Positions 41,664 through 50,938 of a stretch of 64,000 nt of DNA are shown here, piece by piece; the first letter of the stretch is position 1, and every line of letters begins with the position of its first letter. The translations under genes and the position numbers were made by a program. Origin of the DNA: Polynucleobacter corsicus (GTDB taxonomy: Bacteria > Pseudomonadota > Gammaproteobacteria > Burkholderiales > Burkholderiaceae); the NCBI RefSeq assembly GCF_018688255.1, contig NZ_CP061314.1, forward strand, positions 310,001 through 374,000. The letters are read 5' to 3'. The notes beneath the pieces are model-generated. The model made no database searches. It was not told the origin of the DNA and saw nothing but the letters and a program-made list of their open reading frames with translations.

Positions 41664-42011
41664 TTAATTTACGCCATGCAGTTCCACATCAAATACTAGG
41701 GTTGCATTTGGGGGAATCACGCCACCGGCACCGCGTGGACCATAGCCCATCTCGGAAGGAATGATTAAGGTGCGCTTGCCACCAATTTTCATACCTTGTA
41801 CGCCTTCATCCCACCCTTTGATAACATGGCCAGCACCCAAAGGAAAACTAAACAGCTGGCCCCGGTCTAGGGAGCTATCAAACTTTTGACCTTTATGATC
41901 TGGAGCCTTTTCATCAAATAACCATCCGGTGTAATGCACGTCCACATGGTTGCCGGCAATCGCTTCTTTACCATTGCCCACAACGGTATCTATTTTTTGG
42001 AGTTCGCTCAC
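41664..42011 (-). CDS. FKBP-type peptidyl-prolyl isomerase
   Basis: A 115-residue single FKBP domain. Motifs are HVDVHYTGWLFDE, KFDSSLDRGQLFSFPLGAGHVIKGWDEGVQGMKIGGKRTLIIPSEMGYG (key parts FSFPLGAGHVIKGWDEGV and GGKRTLIIP) and LVFDVELHGV, all active-site positions of small soluble FKBPs. I place the start at GTG 42011 because AGAGGAAG lies six bases upstream; the open frame extends to 42119 but that would overlap the divergent gene. It acts in the cytosol as a proline isomerase and chaperone. Confidence 0.9.
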   Translation of the reverse strand: MSELQKIDTVVGNGKEAIAGNHVDVHYTGWLFDEKAPDHKGQKFDSSLDRGQLFSFPLGAGHVIKGWDEGVQGMKIGGKRTLIIPSEMGYGPRGAGGVIPPNATLVFDVELHGVN

Positions 42012-42086
42012 GTTTATCTTCCTCTTTGGCTGAAATTGAAGGGCTAGTATATTCTGAGCGTAATCTTTTTGTTCGAGCAAACTAAC

Positions 42087-43103
42087 ATGACAAACTTCTG
42101 GCCTCATTCTGCATACCAAACCCTGACGGTGGGGTCAGACAAGGAATTACTGGTAACCGATGATTTTCTACGCACCTACTTATTACGTCCTGAGTTAAAC
42201 CTCGTTCCTGAATCCTGTGACGTTGAGCGTGCTCTACATCAGCGCCTAAACGCAAACCCCCGTGCAGCGATTTCCGATGAGGAAATTGCTGGCATGGCAG
42301 ATTTGGATATTCAGGTGAACTACCAAGTGTGGTTGAGGTATCGAGCTAAGCTACTGGCTGCCAGCTCCTTAGAAAACTTCTACATGAGCTTGTTTAAGGG
42401 TGATGGCGTAGATGTGCCACCACTATTTATATCTCAGCTGGCGCAAATATTTATTCGTCATATTTTGGGTGAAGATTGCCATCCATTAGATGCTCGCATG
42501 GGTGAGCTCTTCTTTCGGACTCAAAAGATCACTGTGTTAGAAGACGGTGTGGTGATGGGTGCGGATGACGAGGTGGTGACTCGTAATGCGCAGGCGGGGG
42601 AGACTGGCAACATCATGGATCTGCTCAAGAGCAAGTCGATGTCGATGCGCTCGATCGACTTAGATGTCTTGCATGAGGAAAACGCCGAGCTGTATTGGGA
42701 GAAGAATGAGGATCATGATTTTGCAGTGCAGTTAAATTTTGGTCAGCCACCTATTAATCATTTTTGTCGTGTTCTCGAGAAATGGGTGCAGCACTTTTTA
42801 GGTGCCCAGGTGCGCGTTACGCCAATGCAGAAAATCTCCGATCCCAAATGGTCTTGGCATGTTGGTCTTGATGCCGCGGCGACGGATATCCTCAATAAGC
42901 TTTACAACAAAGAGTCGGTTGACACCGACGAACTTGAGAAGGTGATTTGCTTATTCCGTTTGGACTTTATTGATGAGGCAGCAGTGACCCAAGCTCAGGC
43001 TGGAAAGCCGGTGTACATGGGTATCGCTATGAATGATGAGAAGCAGCTCAAACTCAAACCGCAAAATCTACTCTTCAATCTACCTTTAGCAAAAGCCTCT
43101 TAA
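42087..43103 (+). CDS. DUF6352-like protein of unknown function
   Basis: A 338-residue soluble protein from the ATG at 42087 (NFWPHSAYQTL start). Strongly patterned segments include DDFLRTYLLRPELNLVPESC, QLAQIFIRHILGEDCHPLDARMGELFFR and FCRVLEKWVQHFLGAQVRVTPM. I recall this architecture as the DUF6352 family of betaproteobacteria; no function is known. No catalytic motif is visible. Divergent from the FKBP gene with 75 bp between, and convergent with an MFS transporter (four-base overlap of the ends). Confidence 0.7.
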   Translation: MTNFWPHSAYQTLTVGSDKELLVTDDFLRTYLLRPELNLVPESCDVERALHQRLNANPRAAISDEEIAGMADLDIQVNYQVWLRYRAKLLAASSLENFYMSLFKGDGVDVPPLFISQLAQIFIRHILGEDCHPLDARMGELFFRTQKITVLEDGVVMGADDEVVTRNAQAGETGNIMDLLKSKSMSMRSIDLDVLHEENAELYWEKNEDHDFAVQLNFGQPPINHFCRVLEKWVQHFLGAQVRVTPMQKISDPKWSWHVGLDAAATDILNKLYNKESVDTDELEKVICLFRLDFIDEAAVTQAQAGKPVYMGIAMNDEKQLKLKPQNLLFNLPLAKAS

Positions 43104-44302
43104 GCGATAGAGGAGGCGCTGCTCTTCTTGCGATTAGCGCTCAGCCAAATTAAGGCAGCAGCGGTGACGGCAACGGGAAGTAATGATCCTAGATTGAGGA
43201 TGTTCCAGCCCTGCGAGGTAATCAGCGCTCCTGAGCCGAAGGAAGTAAAAGCCATCGTGCCAAATACAAAAAAGTTAATTGCTGCTTGAGCTTTGTCACG
43301 CTCCTCAGATCGGTAGGCTGTCATCGCCAACGATGTGGATCCGGTAAATAAAAAGTTCCAGCCAACGCCCAACAAAAATAAGGCAATTAAAAATTGATGG
43401 AAGTCGACACCGGTGAGCGCGATTGCAATACACAGAAGATTGAGGATGACTCCGATACCCATAATTTTGAGTGTGCCAAAACGTTGAATGAGTGAGCCAG
43501 TAAAGAACCCGGGCGCGAACATGCCAATGACATGCCATTCCAATACCAGTGCCGTATCAGAAAAAGGGAGCTTACAAATTTGCATCGCAAGTGGGGTAGC
43601 TGCCATGAGGAGGTTCATGACGCCGTATCCCAGTGAAGCGCCAATGACGGCAACCAGAAAGACTGGTTGTTGCAGAATAGTTTTGAGACTCCTGCCGGCT
43701 GAGAGTGAATGCTGCGTCTTGAACTCTTCCGGAAAATGGATGAATTGCATCACGATGATCCCGATAAAGCCGGCTATTAAGAGAGTGAGGTAAGCTCCTA
43801 AAAAAGCAGTATCAAAGAAGTCTTTGGTCCAAGATGCGAGGTTGGGCCCAATGACAGCCCCCAGGATTCCGCCAGCTAGCACCCAGGAGACTGCTTTATC
43901 TCTCTGGCTGACTGCAGTCAACTCAGCAGCCGCAAATCGATAGAGCTGCCCATTCGCGCTGTAATAGCCTGCGATAAAGGTGCCGAGCACCAGCAGCCAG
44001 AAGTTTTTGGAAACGGCGGCATAGGCGCATAGAAGGGCTGAAAAGACCGCCACCAAGAGGCCCAACTGAAAAGAAATCTTGCGGCCAAAGTAATTTTGGG
44101 TTTTGGCAACAATGGAGGTTGAGAAAGCGCCCCCCACAACGTAGCCCATTACGGGTAAGGTGGCCATCCAGGCGACTGGACTCAGACTGAGCCCAACTAG
44201 GCCATTAATGGCGATAAAAGTCACATTGTTGGTCAAAAACAAGCCCTGACAGAGAATCAACAGTACGAGGTTTTTATTCAGTAAGGGGTGCTTGTTCATC
44301 AT
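43100..44302 (-). CDS. MFS transporter
   Basis: A 400-residue protein with twelve membrane segments and a loop 2-3 motif SIVAKTQNYFGRKISFQLG, a degenerate form of the MFS GxxxDRxGRR motif. It belongs to the drug/sugar efflux-like part of the superfamily, but the substrate is not visible. The spacer to icd (251 bp) contains a CCCCTG-CAGGGG hairpin at 44391-44408 with no T run, of unknown meaning. Confidence 0.85.
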   Translation of the reverse strand: MMNKHPLLNKNLVLLILCQGLFLTNNVTFIAINGLVGLSLSPVAWMATLPVMGYVVGGAFSTSIVAKTQNYFGRKISFQLGLLVAVFSALLCAYAAVSKNFWLLVLGTFIAGYYSANGQLYRFAAAELTAVSQRDKAVSWVLAGGILGAVIGPNLASWTKDFFDTAFLGAYLTLLIAGFIGIIVMQFIHFPEEFKTQHSLSAGRSLKTILQQPVFLVAVIGASLGYGVMNLLMAATPLAMQICKLPFSDTALVLEWHVIGMFAPGFFTGSLIQRFGTLKIMGIGVILNLLCIAIALTGVDFHQFLIALFLLGVGWNFLFTGSTSLAMTAYRSEERDKAQAAINFFVFGTMAFTSFGSGALITSQGWNILNLGSLLPVAVTAAALIWLSANRKKSSASSIA

Positions 44303-44553
44303 GCATTGCAGTTTACGATGTAAGTGAGTGCAGGCTGCGCATAGTGGATTCCCTTAAATTGGGGTACTTCAGCCAAATTGGTGCCCAAATCCCCTGAAAT
44401 TGCAGGGGTCGATGATTTAAAATAGATTTCTCAGTCCAGTACGTGAAATTACACCCAAGACAGCCACAAGCGCCTGAAGTGTTGCGTGCGGAATGCGAGA
44501 GTGGTTCGGTATAAGGCCGGCCCCTAATATTTACCCATATCGAGGAAACATCA

Positions 44554-46791
44554 ATGGCTTCAGGGAAATCAAAGATTATTTACACGCTGACAGATGAAGC
44601 GCCCTTATTGGCAACCTGTGCATTTTTGCCAATCATTCGTACTTTTACAGCGCCAGTGGGAGTTCAGGTTGTAGAAAGCGATATTTCTGTTGCGGCACGT
44701 ATCTTGTCAAACTTCTCTGATTGCTTAACTGCAGAGCAAAAAGTTCCCGATAATTTGGCTGAGCTGGGTCGTATGACTTTATTGCCTGATACCAACATCA
44801 TTAAGTTGCCCAATATCAGCGCTTCAGTTCCACAACTCCTCGCCGCAATTAAAGAGTTGCAGGCCAAGGGTTACAAAATCCCTGATTTTCCAGACGACCC
44901 TAAAAATGATGCTGAAAAAGAAATTCGTACGCGCTACTCCAAATGTTTAGGTAGTGCAGTAAACCCGGTATTGCGCGAAGGTAACTCTGATCGCCGTGCA
45001 CCAAACGCTGTTAAGCGTTATGCCCGCAAGAACCCACACTCGATGGGTGAGTGGAGTCAGGCTTCCCGTACGCACGTATCCCACATGCATGGTGGTGACT
45101 TCTACGCAGGTGAGAAGTCAATGACCATGACCAAAGCATGTGATGTAAAAATGGACCTAGTAACAAAGAGTGGCAAGACGATTGTTCTCAAGCCAAAAGT
45201 GAGTTTAATTGCTGGTGAAATTATTGACAGCATGTACATGAGTAAAAAAGCACTCTGTGAGTTTTATGAACAAGAGATCGAAGATGCTTACAAGACTGGC
45301 ATGATGTTGTCCCTGCACGTAAAAGCTACCATGATGAAGGTGTCACACCCCATCGTGTTCGGTCACGCCGTCAAGATTTTCTACAAAGATGCATTTGAAA
45401 AGCATGGCAAGTTGTTTGATGAGTTGGGTGTCAATCCAAACAACGGTATGAGCAGCTTGTACGAAAAAATCAAGACTTTGCCAGAATCTAAGCGTGAAGA
45501 AATCATTCAGGACTTACATGCTTGCCATGAGCACCGTCCAGCGCTGGCGATGGTTGACTCTGCCAAAGGTATTACTAACCTGCATTCACCAAGTGACGTG
45601 ATCGTAGATGCATCGATGCCAGCAATGATTCGTGTGGGCGGCAAGATGTGGGGTGCTGACGGTCGTTTGCATGACACCAAAGCAGTTATTCCGGAAAGTA
45701 CTTTTGCTCGTATCTATCAAGAGATTATTAACTTTTGCAAGACTCACGGTAACTTCGATCCAAAAACAATGGGTACAGTACCCAATGTGGGCTTGATGGC
45801 TCAGCAGGCAGAAGAGTACGGCTCACATGACAAGACCTTTGAAATCACTGAGGCTGGTGTAGCCCGCATTGTTGCGGATGACGGCACCGTATTGCTAGAG
45901 CAGAATGTGGAAGAGGGCGATATCTGGCGTATGTGCCAAGTTAAAGATGCGCCGATTCGTGATTGGGTGAAGTTGGCAGTCAACCGTGCGCGCTTGTCAC
46001 ACACTCCGGCCGTATTCTGGCTAGACGAGTATCGTCCACATGAAGCCGAGTTAATCAAGAAGGTGCAAGCCTATTTGAAAGACTACGACTTAACTGGTGT
46101 AGATATTCAGATCATGTCGCAGACTCGTGCAATGCGCTACACCTTAGAGCGCATCATTCGTGGTAAGGATACGATTTCTGTGACAGGTAATATTTTGCGT
46201 GATTACCTCACTGACTTATTCCCAATTATGGAGCTCGGTACTAGCGCCAAGATGTTATCTATCGTGCCATTGATGGCTGGCGGTGGCCTTTTTGAAACTG
46301 GTGCGGGTGGTTCTGCTCCTAAGCACGTTCAACAACTGGTCGAAGAAAATCATTTGCGCTGGGATTCCTTAGGTGAGTTCTTGGCTCTAGCAGTTTCTTT
46401 GGAAGATATTGGTGACAAGACTGGTAATGCCAAAGTCAAAATCTTGGCCCGCACTTTAGATGAAGCCACTGGCTCATTGCTAGATAACAATAAGTCACCA
46501 TCACCACGTACTGGTGAATTAGATAATCGCGGTAGTCAGTTTTACTTAGCGATGTACTGGGCTCAGGCTTTAGCTGCGCAAACTGAAGATAAAGAATTGC
46601 AAGCCCACTTTGCTCCGATTGCAAAAGCATTGACTGAGAACGAGCAAAAGATTGTTGCTGAGTTCAAAGCGGTACAAGGCAAACCGGCGGATATTGGTGG
46701 CTACTACATGCCTGATCACGACAAGTTCGTGGCAGTGATGTGTCCAAGTGCTACCTTAAATAACATCTTAAAAACGGCATCAGCCGCTTAA
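44554..46791 (+). CDS. icd: NADP-dependent isocitrate dehydrogenase, monomeric type
   Basis: A 745-residue enzyme of the monomeric IDH class, distinct from the usual 415-residue dimer. Recognisable parts are IIYTLTDEAPLLATCAFLPIIRTF at the start, the NSDRRAPNAVKRYARKNPHSMG substrate region (key part APNAVKRYARKNPH), and METLGTSAKMLSIVPLM-type sequence (ELGTSAKMLSIVPLMAGG) near 560. It converts isocitrate to 2-oxoglutarate with NADP+ in the TCA cycle. It has a GAGGAA site before the ATG, stands alone and ends at a strong terminator. Confidence 0.95.
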   Translation: MASGKSKIIYTLTDEAPLLATCAFLPIIRTFTAPVGVQVVESDISVAARILSNFSDCLTAEQKVPDNLAELGRMTLLPDTNIIKLPNISASVPQLLAAIKELQAKGYKIPDFPDDPKNDAEKEIRTRYSKCLGSAVNPVLREGNSDRRAPNAVKRYARKNPHSMGEWSQASRTHVSHMHGGDFYAGEKSMTMTKACDVKMDLVTKSGKTIVLKPKVSLIAGEIIDSMYMSKKALCEFYEQEIEDAYKTGMMLSLHVKATMMKVSHPIVFGHAVKIFYKDAFEKHGKLFDELGVNPNNGMSSLYEKIKTLPESKREEIIQDLHACHEHRPALAMVDSAKGITNLHSPSDVIVDASMPAMIRVGGKMWGADGRLHDTKAVIPESTFARIYQEIINFCKTHGNFDPKTMGTVPNVGLMAQQAEEYGSHDKTFEITEAGVARIVADDGTVLLEQNVEEGDIWRMCQVKDAPIRDWVKLAVNRARLSHTPAVFWLDEYRPHEAELIKKVQAYLKDYDLTGVDIQIMSQTRAMRYTLERIIRGKDTISVTGNILRDYLTDLFPIMELGTSAKMLSIVPLMAGGGLFETGAGGSAPKHVQQLVEENHLRWDSLGEFLALAVSLEDIGDKTGNAKVKILARTLDEATGSLLDNNKSPSPRTGELDNRGSQFYLAMYWAQALAAQTEDKELQAHFAPIAKALTENEQKIVAEFKAVQGKPADIGGYYMPDHDKFVAVMCPSATLNNILKTASAA

Positions 46792-46808
46792 ACTAAGTTC
46801 GCTTCATA

Positions 46809-46842
46809 AAAAAAGGGCATGCCAATCGGTTTGCCCTTTTTT
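46809..46842 (+). terminator. Rho-independent terminator after icd
   Basis: Arms AAAAAAGGGCA (46809-46819) and TGCCCTTTTTT (46832-46842) around a 12-base loop, ending in a T run. It lies 17 bases after the icd stop. Confidence 0.88.
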
Positions 46843-46949
46843 CTTATCCATATTTTGGGTTAATGCAGTAGCTCAGCAATAAATTGGTAGGCGTAGGAGA
46901 ATAAGGCTTATTGTCACTATGAGATTAAATCCATTGAGGAGAATTTGAT

Positions 46950-47912
46950 ATGTCCACAAATGAGCAAAAGCGGCTTTCCCAGGAAATTACTCCTAAAGCG
47001 GTCTTTGAGGGACGGCGTGACTTAATTAAGAATGCTGCGGCTGGAGCATTTGGTCTAGCGTTGGTACCTTGGTTCTCGCGCGAGGCTCTTGCTAGTAATT
47101 CTCAAAAGTTAATTGCTACGCCAAATCCAAACTTTGTTTTAAAAGAGGAATCAACCAGTTATCAGTATGTCACTGGCTATAACAACTTCTATGAGTTTGG
47201 AACGGATAAATCAGATCCTGCTGCTAATGCCCATAGTTTGCAAACTCGGCCATGGACTGTGACGATTGAAGGTTTGGTTAAAAAACCAATGACTCTAGAT
47301 ATAGATGCCTTGCTCAAGCTTGCTCCGATGGAAGAGCGTATTTATCGTATGCGCTGCGTTGAGGGTTGGTCGATGGTTATTCCTTGGGATGGTTACTCGC
47401 TATCCAAATTACTGAATCAGGTGCAGCCTACAGGTTCAGCAAAGTATGTTGAATTTATTACCCTCGCTGATCGCAAGCAAATGCCGGGTCTCAAGAGTCA
47501 GATTATCGAGTGGCCTTATCGAGAAGGCCTGCGCTTGGATGAGGCTATGAACCCCCTGACGCTGCTCACTTTCGGTCTTTATGGCGAGACGCTACCAAAC
47601 CAAAATGGCGCACCGGTCCGCATTGTGGTGCCCTGGAAATACGGATTTAAGAGTGCGAAGTCGATTGTAAAAATTCGTTTAACAGAAGAAATGCCCAAGA
47701 CTAGCTGGAGCCAGTTTGATGCGAGGGAATATGGTTTTTACTCCAATGTAAATCCTCTGGTAGACCACCCTCGCTGGAGTCAAGCGACTGAGCGCCGGAT
47801 CGGCGACTCTAAAGGTAGCTTTGCCCCCAAAATCAAAACCCAAATGTTTAATGGTTATGGCGACCAAGTGGCGAGCATGTATGCCGGAATGGATTTGAAG
47901 AAATTCTATTGA
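46950..47912 (+). CDS. msrP: MsrP protein-methionine-sulfoxide reductase, catalytic subunit
   Basis: A 320-residue periplasmic molybdoenzyme (YedY family). It has a twin-arginine signal at Arg22-Arg23 (EGRRDLIKNAAAGAFG), the molybdenum ligand Cys136 in MRCVEGWSM, and PWTVTIEGLVKKP and VPWKYGFKSAKSIVKI, typical of sulfite-oxidase-fold MsrP. It reduces methionine sulfoxide in periplasmic proteins. The GAGGAG site before the ATG is strong. The membrane partner MsrQ follows after 23 bp. Confidence 0.93.
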   Translation: MSTNEQKRLSQEITPKAVFEGRRDLIKNAAAGAFGLALVPWFSREALASNSQKLIATPNPNFVLKEESTSYQYVTGYNNFYEFGTDKSDPAANAHSLQTRPWTVTIEGLVKKPMTLDIDALLKLAPMEERIYRMRCVEGWSMVIPWDGYSLSKLLNQVQPTGSAKYVEFITLADRKQMPGLKSQIIEWPYREGLRLDEAMNPLTLLTFGLYGETLPNQNGAPVRIVVPWKYGFKSAKSIVKIRLTEEMPKTSWSQFDAREYGFYSNVNPLVDHPRWSQATERRIGDSKGSFAPKIKTQMFNGYGDQVASMYAGMDLKKFY

Positions 47913-47935
47913 TGCAAAACGATAAGTAAAGTGGG

Positions 47936-48523
47936 ATGAAGCTACTGATCTTTCTATTAGCCCTATTGCCGCTGGATCGTTTGATTTGGTTAGGATTTAC
48001 CGATGGCTTGGGCGCGAATCCAATTGAGTTTATTACGCGCTCAACGGGAACGTGGGCATTAGTCTTCTTGTGTTTGACGCTGGCGATGACGCCATTGCGT
48101 TTGATGACGAATTCAAGCACGTGGATTCGGTATCGCAGAATGTTGGGCCTATTTAGTTTCTTTTACGCATTAATCCATTTTGGCATTTGGCTTTGGCTAG
48201 ATCAGGATTTTGATTTAATCGAGATGCTCAAAGACGTAGTCAAGCGGCCCTTTATTACAATGGGCTTTATTAGCTTGGTTTTGCTGACTCCACTAGCGCT
48301 GACCTCTACCCATTGGGCTCAAAGAAAACTGGGTCGTCGCTGGGCGCTCTTACATCGACTCATTTATGTCATTGCCTGCACTGCAATCTTCCACTATTGG
48401 TGGCACAAGGCAGGCAAGAATGATTTTGATACCGTCACAATCTATGCAGTAGTTTTGCTATTGCTCTTATGTTGTAGGATTCCTTATATTCGTAAGCTTT
48501 TGGGCAAGCGATCTACCATTTAA
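47936..48523 (+). CDS. msrQ: MsrQ haem-binding membrane subunit
   Basis: A 195-residue protein with six membrane segments and the ferric-reductase-like histidines in LIHFGIWLWLD and LLHRLIYVIACTAIFHYWW. It carries electrons from the quinone pool or a flavoprotein to MsrP. The TGTWALVFLCLTLAMTPLR segment near the N-terminus is typical of MsrQ. It begins 23 bp after msrP and is followed after 13 bp by a lipocalin gene. Confidence 0.92.
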   Translation: MKLLIFLLALLPLDRLIWLGFTDGLGANPIEFITRSTGTWALVFLCLTLAMTPLRLMTNSSTWIRYRRMLGLFSFFYALIHFGIWLWLDQDFDLIEMLKDVVKRPFITMGFISLVLLTPLALTSTHWAQRKLGRRWALLHRLIYVIACTAIFHYWWHKAGKNDFDTVTIYAVVLLLLLCCRIPYIRKLLGKRSTI

Positions 48524-48536
48524 GGATATTTTGCTC

Positions 48537-49112
48537 ATGACCCTGTTTCTTCACTCGCGCGCTTCATTAGCTACTCTATTAGGCTTACTGCTGATTTGCT
48601 TGGGATCCATGCAAGTCATGGCTCAACAAGGTGATCAGGCAGTGAAGACCGTAGCTACTTTAGATGTTCCTCGTTACCTCGGTACTTGGTACGAGATTGC
48701 CAAATTCCCGAACTGGTTTCAGAAAAAGTGCGTTTCTAATACCAAGGCCGTCTATAGCGCCAAGCCAGATGGTAGTCTTCGGGTTCTTAATAGTTGCAAA
48801 ACTGCTGCTGGTGAGACTTCGGAGGCAGAGGGTTTGGCTCGCCAAATTGGCAGCAAGGATTCACCTAAATTAGAAGTACGTTTTGCTCCCGAGTGGCTCT
48901 CTTTTTTGCCTTTAGTGTGGGGTGATTACTGGGTGATTGATATAGATCCACAATATCAATTAGCAGCTGTGAGTGATCCCAGAAGGGAATATCTTTGGGT
49001 GTTATCAAGAACTCCTCAACTCGACCCCAAAGTCTATGCTGATTTATTACAACGTCTAAAGCAACAGCAATTCAACATTCAACAGCTTGAAATCACTGCC
49101 CAGAATAAATGA
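48537..49112 (+). CDS. blc: Bacterial lipocalin (Blc-like), exported
   Basis: About 191 residues: signal sequence (LLGLLLICLGSMQVMAQQ), then a lipocalin barrel with the first conserved region VPRYLGTWYEIAKFPNWFQKKC (key motif GTWYEIA) and DYWVIDIDPQYQLAAVSDPRREYLWVLSR in the second half (YWVIDID, YLWVLSR). Lipocalins carry lipids or damaged fatty acids. Unlike E. coli Blc, no Cys lipobox is evident after the signal, so it may be soluble. ATG 48537 and TTG 48531 both fit an AAGGA site at 48522. It sits in the msrPQ operon, suggesting a role in oxidative membrane damage. Confidence 0.85.
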   Translation: MTLFLHSRASLATLLGLLLICLGSMQVMAQQGDQAVKTVATLDVPRYLGTWYEIAKFPNWFQKKCVSNTKAVYSAKPDGSLRVLNSCKTAAGETSEAEGLARQIGSKDSPKLEVRFAPEWLSFLPLVWGDYWVIDIDPQYQLAAVSDPRREYLWVLSRTPQLDPKVYADLLQRLKQQQFNIQQLEITAQNK

Positions 49113-50053
49113 AGGCATTTGAAAAGCGCATCGGTAATTACTTGCTCCCACCCGGAATAGAGATTTTCGAGCGCGGGTGGTTATCGGCAAACAATGTTCT
49201 GCTCTTTAGTGAGGAAGATGTATCGCTGGTTGACAGTGGGTACTGTGCGCACCAGCAGATGACGGTTGATCTCGTCACTAATGCACTTGCGCAGCATGGC
49301 TTGAAAGCGCTCAATAGAGTAGTTAATACGCACCTACACTCAGATCACTGTGGCGGCAATGCAGTGTTATCAGAGGGATTCGATTGCGAGATATGGATAC
49401 CAGAGGCAGAGGTAATCGCCGTACGAGACTGGAATGAGGATTTACTGAGCTTTCAGCAATTGGGGCAAGAGTGCCCACGCTTCACACACCATGCCATTCT
49501 TGTGCCTGGCGAAGAAATTATCTTAGGTTCTTATCGCTGGCAAATTCTGGCTGCTCCAGGTCACGACAACCATTCAATCATACTGTACCAAGAGCAGCAT
49601 CAAATCTTGATCTCTGCCGATGCGCTATGGGAAGAGGGCTTTGGAGTCATTTTTCCCGAGCTCTGGGGTGAGGGTGGCTTTGAAGAAGTGGCGCAGACCT
49701 TAGAGTTGATTGAAGGACTCCCCGTTGCTTTGGTTATTCCTGGACACGGTAAGCCTTTTACGGATGTCAGAAAATCAATTGAGACCGCAAAATCTCGCCT
49801 CGATTACCTCTCCAGTGACGTTGACCGCAATGCACGTCATGGTGCCAAGGTGCTCTTGAAGTACAAGTTATTGGAATGGCGCAGACGGAAGCTGGTGGAG
49901 GCTAATCGTTGGATTGCAGGTACGCCTGTATTAGAAAATATTCGCAAGCAGCTCAATATGAGTACTGAGGAGTTTCCAATTTGGTTGGTAGAGGCCTTAG
50001 TGAAATCGAAAGCGGCAGTCATCGAAAACGATTTTTTAATCAACCAAGACTAA
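49109..50053 (+). CDS. MBL-fold metallo-hydrolase
   Basis: A 314-residue protein with the metal motif His75-x-His77-x-Asp79-His80 (THLHSDHCGGN), a later APGHDNHSI His, and ISADALWEEGFGV giving the bridging Asp, then VIPGHGKPF. It has an extra helical C-terminal part of about 90 residues, as in the glyoxalase-II-like hydrolases with unknown substrates. It overlaps the lipocalin stop by four bases (ATGA) and is the last gene of the msrPQ operon. The reaction cannot be assigned. Confidence 0.82.
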   Translation: MKAFEKRIGNYLLPPGIEIFERGWLSANNVLLFSEEDVSLVDSGYCAHQQMTVDLVTNALAQHGLKALNRVVNTHLHSDHCGGNAVLSEGFDCEIWIPEAEVIAVRDWNEDLLSFQQLGQECPRFTHHAILVPGEEIILGSYRWQILAAPGHDNHSIILYQEQHQILISADALWEEGFGVIFPELWGEGGFEEVAQTLELIEGLPVALVIPGHGKPFTDVRKSIETAKSRLDYLSSDVDRNARHGAKVLLKYKLLEWRRRKLVEANRWIAGTPVLENIRKQLNMSTEEFPIWLVEALVKSKAAVIENDFLINQD

Positions 50054-50061
50054 AGTATTCT

Positions 50062-50887
50062 TCAGAAATTAAACGAGAGTTTTCCATAAAAAGACCAGTT
50101 GTAAATAGGATAACTTTGCACGACCTGTTTGCTAGCACCCACGGCGACTGAGAAACTTTTATTCAGGCGATGGGTCACCATAGTATCGAGCGGGACAAAC
50201 CAGCCACCCCCTCCACCGGTATTCCAGATGACTCCATTCTCATCCCATAGTCGAAGTTGAGTGCTAGGCGAGATATTAAATCCAAGCGTTGGAAAAATAT
50301 TCAAGTTACGCGCTAGGGGCGGTTGATTGGGATTGCTAGCAAATGAATTGCCCTTAGTCTCAAATCCATACATATACCTGAGTAATGGTGAAAAGTCGGA
50401 GAGTCTTGAATCGCTTCCCTTATTGGGTACATATACTGTGCCGATTTGAGGGCCGGCAGCCCATTGCCCGTTATTGCCAAACGGAAAGATAACCCTAGCT
50501 CCTAATGTACCTTCCCAATTCTTCAGCATGCTGGGGTGATTTCCCCAGACCGTGAGCATCGTATTGCCGGCGTTATACGTGCCGGATGACTGCTCGGCAA
50601 GAGTCGGTCCATAAGTCGAAACATAGGAGGTGTCAAGCCGCATGGTGCCTCGCCACTGGTCAAATTGCAAAGGTTGGTAGTAGCGTAACTTCAAAGTGTC
50701 GCTTTGGGTTTGTTCTCCAAAGGTATTGTGATACCCCCAAAATTCCAGAACCCGCTGACTTGAGTATTGATCGGATGCTGTCTCGAGGTTTAAAAAAACC
50801 TCCAGAGAACTTGCTTTCATCGGCGAAAGCATTTCCTATTAATCCTAATGAGATCAGGATGTGAGTAAAAATACGTAACAATGTCAT
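50062..50887 (-). CDS. Outer-membrane-like protein split by a one-base frameshift
   Basis: Two frames must be joined to give a complete protein. The first starts at ATG 50887 and encodes a signal peptide ending in GNAFADES; the second, open from 50832 to 50062, encodes a body of amphipathic strands (LKLRYYQPLQFDQW, TVWGNHPSML, GPQIGTVYVPN) ending in the barrel-type terminus YGKLSFNF. They meet at the A7 run 50792-50798 (T7 in the coding strand). With six bases instead of seven, the reading is continuous (SGGFLNLETASDQ) and 274 residues long. As given, the exported form is not made unless slippage occurs. No family recognised. Confidence 0.6.
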
Positions 50888-50938
50888 ATACGCAGTAATA
50901 TAAATGACCCAGTCAATTTAAAAAATAAGTAGAACAAT

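Noticed and set aside
42012..42119. N-terminal extension of the FKBP gene to an upstream start
   Set aside because: Overlaps the divergent gene, is not part of the FKBP domain, and a strong AGAGGAAG site precedes the GTG at 42011.
44391..44408. CCCCTG/CAGGGG hairpin upstream of icd
   Set aside because: No T run and no known motif; position in a divergent promoter gives no clear meaning.
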